In this document: one piece after another, positions 58,057-64,000 of the stretch
How the letters are laid out: each line of letters begins with the position of its first letter
Numbering within the stretch: the stretch's first letter is position 1
Origin: Atherix ibis
Taxonomy: Eukaryota > Arthropoda > Insecta > Diptera > Athericidae
Direction: 5' to 3'
Assembly (NCBI GenBank): GCA_958298945.1
Contig: OY282606.1
Location: forward strand, 86,435,696 to 86,499,695
DNA length: 64,000 nt
The notes under the pieces: model-generated
Told to the model about the DNA's origin: nothing
Seen by the model: only the letters and a program-made list of their open reading frames with translations
Databases searched by the model: none
Program-made: the position numbers and the translations under genes

Positions 58057-59353
58057 CGAGGGTCATTCAACAAGTACTTAGCCTCACCGCCCGATAGAAT
58101 TGCTGTCACAAAAGAAATTTACCATCGTGCAGTACACGTAGGCTTCTTTTAGTAGCCTACTGTCAAAGTTTCAGTTGATTCCCTTCATTAGTTTTGTTTT
58201 GAGAGCCTTTGAAAGCGAGCGTGTCGGTCGGTTGCACAAAAATGGAAAAAGAACAATATCGTTCGGTGATTAGATTCTTGTTTTTGGAAGGAAAAACGCG
58301 CAGCGAAATCAAAGATCGCTTGGATGCTGTGTATGGTGACTCTTCTCCTTCGATGGCGACCGTCAAGAATTGGTTCAACGAGTTTGTTCGTGGCCGCACG
58401 TCGGTTTTTGATGAGCCACGCCCAGGTGCCCCAAAAACGGCTGCTACGGAGGAAAACGTTAAAAAAGTCCACGATCTCGTGTTGGCAGACCGTCGATTGA
58501 AGGTTCACGAGATAGCTGAGACTGTGGGCATCGCAGTAGAAACGGTGAATCATATTCCACACGAAGAACTGGGCATGAGAAAGCTGTCGGCGCGATGGGT
58601 GCCGCGTTTGCTCACACCGGAAAACAAGCACAACCGTGAGACCACATCGGCGACGTGTTTGGCGCTGTTTCAGCGCAATCCAGCGGAGTTCTTGCGTCCT
58701 TTAGTGACCGTCGACGAAACATGGATTCACTGGTACACACCAGAGACCAAGGAACAGTCGAAACAGTGGACTTCACCCGGCGAACGTGCTCCGAAGAAGG
58801 CGAAGACTGTTCGATCGGCCGGAAAGGTGATCGCCACCGTTTTCTGGGATTCACAAGGTGTGATCCACATCGATTACCTCGAGAAGGGTAAAACAATCAC
58901 GGGGCGCTACTATGCTGACTTATTGGGCCGATTTGACGTCGAATTGAAGAAAAAGCGGCCCCGCTTTGCGAAGAAAAAAGTGCTGTTCCACCACGACAAC
59001 GCGCCGGCTCACACCTCCGGCGTCGCCATGGCCAAATTGGTCGAATTGCGCTACGAATTGCTGCCCCATCCACCGTACTCTCCAGATTTGGCCCTGTGAC
59101 TACTTTTCGTTTCCAAACCTGAAAAAATCACTCGTCGGGAATAGATTTGGGTCGAATGAGGAGGTTATCGGCGCCACGGAGGCCTATTTTGCTTCCCTCG
59201 AGAAAATGTATTTTTTAGACGGGTTAAAAAAGTTAGAGCATCGCTGGGCCAAGTGTATCGAGCTTGAAGGAGATTATGTGGAAAAATAAATTGCCACCTT
59301 TCCAAAATTTTCGTTTTTCTTTTGTAGGTAAAGTACTTGTTGAATGACCCTCG
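58057..59353 (+). mobile_element. Mariner, copy C (family of copies A and B)
   Basis: CGAGGGTCATTCAACAAGTA at 58057 and its inverse ending CCTCG at 59353 are each flanked by TA. It is 1297 bp, full length. It landed on TA within the RTE coding frame: with one TA kept, the RTE codons on both sides join in frame (ETCQH to SMERSML). Confidence 0.95.
58242..59289 (+). pseudogene. Mariner transposase with a single frameshift
   Basis: From the ATG at 58242 (MEKEQYRSVIRF) it reads through the helix-turn-helix, the linker RWVPRLLTPENK, the first catalytic Asp in TVDETWIHW and the second in HHDNAPAHT up to YSPDLAL at 59099, where two bases are missing. The next frame gives the third Asp (PCDYFSFPN) and the complete tail KLEHRWAKCIELEGDYVEK. 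Apart from this 2-base deletion it is full length (about 345 codons), the best preserved gene of this family in the window together with copy A. Confidence 0.92.
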
Positions 59354-60219
59354 TAGCATGGAGCGAAGTATGCTCAAAGTCAAGTTAAGAGACAAAGTAA
59401 AACTAGGAACATTACGTAACCAAACTAAAATTAACGATGTAACATACAGACAGGCAGCATCTGAGATGGGAGGACGATATTCGGAAAATAGCCGGTGTAC
59501 TTGGAAGAGGACGACTCATGACCGGAAAGTGGGGCAAGCTCTAGGGGGGGCCTTTGCGGAAACGCAAGACAATCTCAAAACTGGTGTCAATTAACATAAG
59601 TGATAGTAACTTTCTTCTAAGATTGTTAAATAAAGGCTATTATTATTATTATTATAAAACCTAAAAAAAAATTCTCTTTTTACACGAATTGTTTTGTTTT
59701 AACACGATTTTCAATATTCTATGAACTTTTTTAAGCATTTTTTCCGAGAATTTTTCTGATGAATTTGTTTCATTCTCACTCCTCCACAAATATGCATTGT
59801 AACTTCGCGTTAAATTTTTCACAATTCAGTTAGATTATGTCGATTATATGAATGGGATTCCCCGAATTATGCTTAGGGAGAAAGACGTAATGTTATTTTT
59901 ACGCAATTTAGTTTTAGTTTTGAGAGTTGAAAAGAAAAGACGTTTAGTTAATGTGGATATTTAAAAAGTTATAAGTAAAATAAAGTTAGTGCTCGTATAG
60001 ATTTATTAACTCAATAACATGTAAGTTTTAAATAATTTTCAAATCTTTGCATTATTAATATGAAAAATATTATTGGTAGTCTTAACACAATGTCAAATAA
60101 TTCACCTGTAATAAAAATAAAGAGGAAGGCGATTAGATTAGATACTAAAATTAAAATTTTAGATCAACTTGCAACAGGACAAGATGCAACGGCTGTCGGA
60201 GAAATTGCGCTCGTAGTGT

Positions 60220-61405
60220 CGGTAAAGACAGCAGGAAAGCTGTCAAAATTTCAACTCGATCCATAGGGTAGGTCAATTTCTATCGTCGATTAAAGTTAAC
60301 GACATTTATTTGTGCATAACAATGGAAAAAAGCGAGTTTAGGGCTGTCATCAAATATCTCCATTTGAAAGGCTTAAGCCCAAAAGAAATCAAAGCCGAGT
60401 TGGATGCAGTTCATGGCACATCTGCACCAGTGTTTGCGACTGTTTACAATTGGGTGAATGAATTTAAACGTGGCCGTTCATCCACAAAAGATGAACATCG
60501 TTCAGGACGCCCAGTTGAGGTGTCTACTCCTGAAATCATCGACAAAATCCACGATCTGATTTTGAACGATCGGCGAATTAAAGTGCGCGAATTAGTTGAG
60601 GCCACGGGCATATCAGAAGGTACAGTCGCTTCAATTTGCATGAAAAATTGTCTGTGAAAAAAATTTCGGCAAGATGGGTGCCGCGTTTGCTTTCAGAAGA
60701 GAATAAGCGCAATCGTGTAGTGGACTCTGAGGCTATGTTGGCACTCTTTCATCGCAATCCTGCCGAATTCCTTCGTCGATATGTCACTGTGGACGAAACC
60801 TGGATACACTACTACACTCCAGAAACGAAGAAACAGTCATCACAGTGGATTTTCAAGGGTGAACGGGCTCCGAAGAAGGCAAAAACTGTGCCATCGGCCG
60901 GCAAGGTGATGGCCACGGTCTTTTGGGATTCGCAGGGCATCATTTATATCGACTACTTGGGAGAAGGGAAAACAATAACAGGAGCGTATTACGCGTCGTT
61001 AATGCAATGGTTGAGCGAGGAAATCAAAGAGAAACGCCCCCATCTGAAGAAGAAAAAATCCTCTTGCATCAGGACAATGCGCGTGTGCACACCTGCGCTG
61101 TTTCCATGGCCAAAATTGTGGAAATGAGAATGGAATTGGTGCAGCATCCCGCTTATTCACCAGATTTGGCCCCGACTGACTATTTTCTTTCCCCAATCTG
61201 AAGAAATGGCTTGGCAGACGACGGTTCACTTCCAACGAGGACGTCATTGCTCAAACGGATCAGTATTTTATAGAACTTCCGAAATCCTATTTTTTGGACG
61301 GGATAAAAATTTTGGAAAAACGTATAGAGCTAAAAGGAGATTATGTTTTTTTTTATAAAAACGTTTTTTTCCATCTTTTTCTAAGGACTTATTGAACGAC
61401 CCTTG
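60220..61405 (+). mobile_element. Mariner inside the Tigger element
   Basis: The right end reads AAGGACTTATTGAACGACCC then TTG before TA (61406-61407). The matching left end, expected to be CAAGGGTCGTTCAATAAG-like, is missing; the left border lies between about 60210 and 60240. It is a different, more diverged family than copies A-C. Confidence 0.75.
60333..61370 (+). pseudogene. Mariner transposase with two or more frameshifts
   Basis: First frame: MEKSEFRAVIKYLHLKGLSP, GRSSTKDEHRSGRPVEVS, IHDLILNDRRIKVRELVEA, ending near 60657. Second frame: KKISARWVPRLLSEENKRN, the first catalytic Asp in TVDETWIHYYTPETKKQSS, KKAKTVPSAGKVMATVFW. Third frame: LLHQDNARVHTCAVSMAK (second Asp), PAYSPDLAPTDYFLSP (third Asp), then NEDVIAQTDQYF and the end IELKGDYV. 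All catalytic residues are present but in different frames. The mariner relic in the receptor arms (36.4 kb, 44.7 kb) is its relative. Confidence 0.88.
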
Positions 61406-62402
61406 TATTTATGAAGCTACCATAAGCACGATTAAATAAAATGAAACTGCGATCAGAAAATCTATATGTTCTGGGACAAAAATAAGTGCTAAATTATCGT
61501 CTTACATAAGAGATGTTGTCAAAGAGAAGATGGAAAAAGCTTTGGTAATGTGGATTGAAGATAAATCACAAAAAAGAATACCACTAGATGGAATTACTAT
61601 CAAGCAAACAGTATTAAGAATCTATTAACGTATTGAAGAAGTTGAGCCAGGCACTTCATCTCAGTCAAATTAACCTGAATTTTCTGCAAGTACAGGTTAG
61701 ATGAAAAGTTTTCTTAAATGACATGCTCTCTATAATATAAAAATTAAGGGAGAAACTGCATCTGTAGATGAATTGGCTGCCAAAGAATTTCCTCAAAAAC
61801 TTAGAAAAATTATTGAAGATGGAGGATACACTCCAGATCAAGTTTGGAATGTAGATGAAAGTGCCCTTTTTTGGAAGAGAATGCTTACGAAAACTTATGT
61901 TATGTTGCAAAATCGCAGAAAACTGTCGGTGGTTTTGAAGTAGCAAAGGACCGTGTAACATTGTTGTTTTGTTACAATGCTTCAGGAGAACGTATGTTAA
62001 AACAACAGCTAGTAAATGGCGCCTTAAGACCATGCTCGATGAATGGTGTAGATATCAATAAATTGCCAATTCACTGGACAGCAAATAAAAAAGTCTGGGT
62101 GACCAGTGCAATCCTCACAGAATGGTTTCAGAAATACTTCATCCCAGAAGTTAGACGCTACATGAATGCAAAATGTCTAGAATTTAAAGTTCTTTTAATT
62201 CTAGACAATGAACCTGGCCATCTGGTCTTGGAGCACCCAAATGTGTAATTTTGTTTTCTTCCGCCTAATACTACATCTTTTTTAGGTCTGGAACCAATCT
62301 ACGATTCTTCCATTTAGCCAATATCTTTTTTTACACGATTTTTTTTTGCACGAATTTTTTGGGAACATATCTATCGTGTAAAAAGAGAATTTGGTGTATA
62401 TA

Positions 62403-63658
62403 CGTAGGCTACTATATATATTTCTGGCCTAGGCAACACTAAGTGTTGCCAGGTGCGATCTGACATTTCCATTGGAAAGTTTGACATTTTTTAGCATAAA
62501 CGTACTCAGAACGTTTTGACGTACGACTATCATTTGTGTTGTTTACAGTGACTTGAAAAAATCAATTTGGCAAAAAAATGGAATTAACTCGTGAACATTT
62601 TCGTGCGATCATTTTTCACAACTTTCGACGTGGATTATCACGACAAGAGTGCATCGATGAACTTAAATCTTTGTATGGCTATGAAGCACCATCCTATAGC
62701 ACTGTGAAAAACTGGTACAACGAATTCAATCGTGGCCGACGCTCGCTCAAAGACGAATTCCGTGAAGGTCGTCCAAAAACAGCCGTTGTTCCAGAAAACA
62801 TCGATGCCGTACGTGAACTGATAATGCAAGACCGTCATGTGACATACCGTGAGATAGAGGCATGCCTAGGCATTTCTCCCACCAGCATACATTCGATATT
62901 GCATGAACACCTGGCCGTAAAAAAGGTTTGTTCTCGTTGGATCCCGCACAATTTGACAATCGCTCAAAAAAAGGCTCGTGTGGATTGGTGTAAAGAAATG
63001 CTGAAAAAATACGATCGCGGTGCTTCAAAAGACGTTTATAAGATCGTCACAGGTGACGAATCATGGATCTATGCGTATGAGCCCGAAACAAAACAGCAAT
63101 CGACCGTGTGGGTCTTCCAAGACGAGTCAAATCCAACGAAAGTTGTTCGTGGAAGAAGCACTTCGAAGCAAATGGTCGCTTGTTTCTTTGGCAAAACTGG
63201 TCATGTGGCGACTGTTCCGCTTGTGCAACGTAGGACGGTCAATTCTGAGTGGTACACCATTTGTTTGCCTGAAGTCTTCGGAGAAATTCGAAAAACGAAC
63301 AAGAGAAGTCGAATCATTGTGCACCATGACAATGCGAGCTCTCACACATCGGCTCAAACCAGCGCCTTTTTGACCGGACAAAACGTCGAATTGATGGGTC
63401 ATCCTCCGTACAGCCCTGACTTGGCACCCAATGACTTCTTTTTAATTTTCGTCGCCAGAAGATGCTGTTGAAGCATTCAAAAACCATGTTTTGGAGGTGT
63501 CTCAATCGGAGTGGAAAAAGTGCTTCGAAAATTGGTTTGAGCGCATGCAAAAGTGTATAAATCTTGATGGAGAATATTTTGAAAAACAATAAAACCTTTT
63601 TCGTTGATAAATATTCGCATTTTCATTATTAGGCCAGAAATATATATAGTAGCCCACG
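62403..63658 (+). mobile_element. Mariner next to the Tigger element
   Basis: The left end CGTAGGCTACTATATATATT followed by TCTGGCC at 62403 and its inverse ending GCCCACG at 63658 are flanked by TA (62401-62402, 63659-63660). The length is 1256 bp. It starts four bases after the Tigger's TA. Confidence 0.92.
62578..63592 (+). pseudogene. Mariner transposase, one frameshifting deletion
   Basis: From the ATG at 62578 it reads MELTREHFRAIIFHNFRRGL, a helix-turn-helix with PSYSTVKNWYNEF, RRSLKDEFREGRPKTAVVPE, the second helix-turn-helix YREIEACLGISPTSIHSIL and the linker SRWIPHNL. The first catalytic Asp is in TGDESWIYAYEPETKQQST, the second in VHHDNASSHTS and the third in YSPDLAPNDFFL, 34 residues further. 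Then a deletion removes about a dozen codons and shifts the frame (stop at 63471). The following frame carries FKNHVLEVSQSEWKKCFENW and the end INLDGEYFEKQ with stop at 63592. All three Asp are in one uninterrupted 297-codon frame. Confidence 0.9.
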
Positions 63659-63660
63659 TA

Positions 63661-63943
63661 TAAGTCTAAAAATATACATCTTTGCACATACTTGTAAATG
63701 GACATATTTAATTAATATTGATAATAAAAATTTTTCATAATTATAAAAGATTATCCAATAAATATTTTCCTTTGTTAAAGTAAAGATAACTGAAAAAAAA
63801 CCTTTTAAATTAAGATATTAATTATATTTTTACTTATTTATGTTTGATTTTTTACTTATTTAAATATAAGTTGTAGTAAAAAGAAATCCATTATTTTTGC
63901 ATTAAATTGAAGGTTTTATTTAGCATAGACAGAATGATACGAT
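63661..63943. other. AT-rich DNA
   Basis: No coding signal or transposon end recognised. Confidence 0.5.
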
Positions 63944-64000
63944 TTAGGTCAAATATGCACCGTTTTGTTCGATAACTTGTTGCCATTTTGGAGGTAATTT
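63944..64000 (-). pseudogene. C-terminal end of a transposase, cut by the window
   Basis: On the minus strand 64000-63944 reads KLPPKWQQVIEQNGAYLT and then a stop. This is the usual ending of mariner-like transposases (LPxxWxxVIxxNGxYF). The rest lies beyond the window, so completeness cannot be judged. Confidence 0.6.

Larger units (their letters stand above)
56900..59600 (+). pseudogene. RTE reverse transcriptase, broken
   Basis: Reverse transcriptase blocks appear in order: RGKAPGEDGISNELM, HQWTTSTIILLHKKGN, TNYRPISLMSNVYKIFSKIL, a stop before AGFRKDFSTIDHIHTIKQ, AFVDYNKAFDSLKH (first catalytic Asp), GVRQGDPLSRKLFSAVLEYI, and LRFADDLILIS with the FADD box at about 57633-57644. Then come INGNKIEYIDEYTY with a stop and ILPIMTYGCQTWSLT. 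After the mariner the frame resumes exactly at SMERSMLKVKLRDKVKLG, with ARWEDDIRKIAG in a neighbouring frame. Several stops. Long frames such as 57330-57827 show modest decay. Confidence 0.85.
56405..59655 (+). mobile_element. RTE-type LINE, 5'-truncated
   Basis: The 3' end is a run of ATT units (59637-59655), as in many RTE elements. The element is flanked by a target duplication AAAACCTAAAAAAAAA (56389 onwards and 59656-59671), lying in the left part of the Tigger element. The endonuclease domain is missing, so the copy is truncated. A mariner (58057-59353) interrupts its coding region. Confidence 0.85.
60060..62270 (+). pseudogene. Tigger/pogo transposase, interrupted and truncated
   Basis: The N-terminal piece (60060 on) reads IKRKAIRLDTKIKILDQLAT with GQDATAVGEIA, like the CENP-B/pogo helix-turn-helix. 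The rest follows the mariner at 60220-61405: AKLSSYIRDVVKEKMEKALV with MWIEDKSQKRIPL, GWMKSFLKRH-like residues with a stop, DELAAKEFPQKLRKIIEDGG, then the first catalytic Asp in VWNVDESALFWKRM. A frame change follows; 61871-62248 gives GGFEVAKDRVTLLFCYNASG, LPIHWTANKKVWVTSAIL and the second Asp in VLLILDNEPGH. The frame ends shortly after, at LPPNTTS, so the third catalytic residue is absent. Confidence 0.8.
56332..62396 (+). mobile_element. Tigger/pogo-type transposon carrying an RTE LINE and two mariners
   Basis: The left end CACCGAATTCTCTTTTTGCA after TA (56330-56331) and the right end AAAAAGAGAATTTGGTG before TA (62397-62398) are inverse to each other. Sub-terminal copies of CTCTTTTTACACGAATT occur again at 59674 and near 62330-62380. 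Inside are a helix-turn-helix piece (60060-60230) and a DDE_1 transposase region (61408-62270). Removing the RTE (56405-59655) and the mariner (about 60220-61405) leaves roughly 1.6 kb. Confidence 0.85.

Noticed and set aside
62578..63471. A host gene derived from a transposase (SETMAR-like domestication)
   Set aside because: It is flanked by intact mariner ends and TA duplications and ends in a frameshift, so it is an ordinary dead mariner.

Overview
This is eukaryotic, AT-rich DNA from an insect, most likely a fly (Diptera). Four observations support this: spliced genes with GT-AG introns, three gustatory-receptor genes of the insect 7tm_7 family, a regulatory-type protein with long poly-Gln/poly-Asn tracts, and many mariner/Tc1 elements including relatives of Drosophila Mos1. 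There is no bacterial, phage or CRISPR content.

The backbone is one large minus-strand gene. Five consecutive exons can be joined with matching splice phases: 54459-54121, 25906-25823, 22293-22098, 19465-18489 and 15000-12763 (stop). Together they encode 1277 residues: a coiled coil, then a conserved block resembling the vertebrate TJAP1 (Pilt)/BEGAIN family, then a long disordered Ser/Asn/Gln-rich tail. Upstream exons are not visible. Its 28.2-kb intron (25907-54120) holds three other genes, all two-exon gustatory receptors: 30337-31601 (+), 37118-38405 (-) and 42722-44009 (+). The last two lie in facing arms of a ~3.3-kb inverted duplication (35770-39197 / 41922-45192) separated by a 2.7-kb spacer. 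The same intron carries a 2.6-kb satellite of 34-bp monomers (48637-51225) with a higher-order period of 885 bp.

A second, small candidate gene at 9645-9430 (-) encodes a 71-residue protein with a signal peptide and a TATA box at the expected distance.

Much of the rest is transposon debris in nested layers. At 225-1860 a degenerate Tc1/mariner-superfamily element holds a mariner. At 5263-6903 one mariner lies inside another. At 11120-12371 there is a decayed mariner. Mos1-like copies lie at 16749, 24366, 32156, 39462 and (end only) 41554. At 22.4-24.3 kb there is a THAP9/P-element-like fragment. At 27.35-29.33 kb four families abut. LINE remnants lie at 15.85 and 34.8-35.8 kb. At 56332-62396 a Tigger/pogo element contains an RTE-type LINE that itself contains a mariner, plus another mariner. 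At 62403-63658 there is a further mariner, and the window ends inside one more transposase.

I found no operon-like or defence-like system. The strongest points for follow-up are the receptor genes in an inverted duplication inside a host intron, the higher-order satellite, several long near-perfect hairpins that look like template-switch mutations, and the small secreted-protein gene. Stretches not listed as genes are AT-rich DNA in which I see no coding signal.
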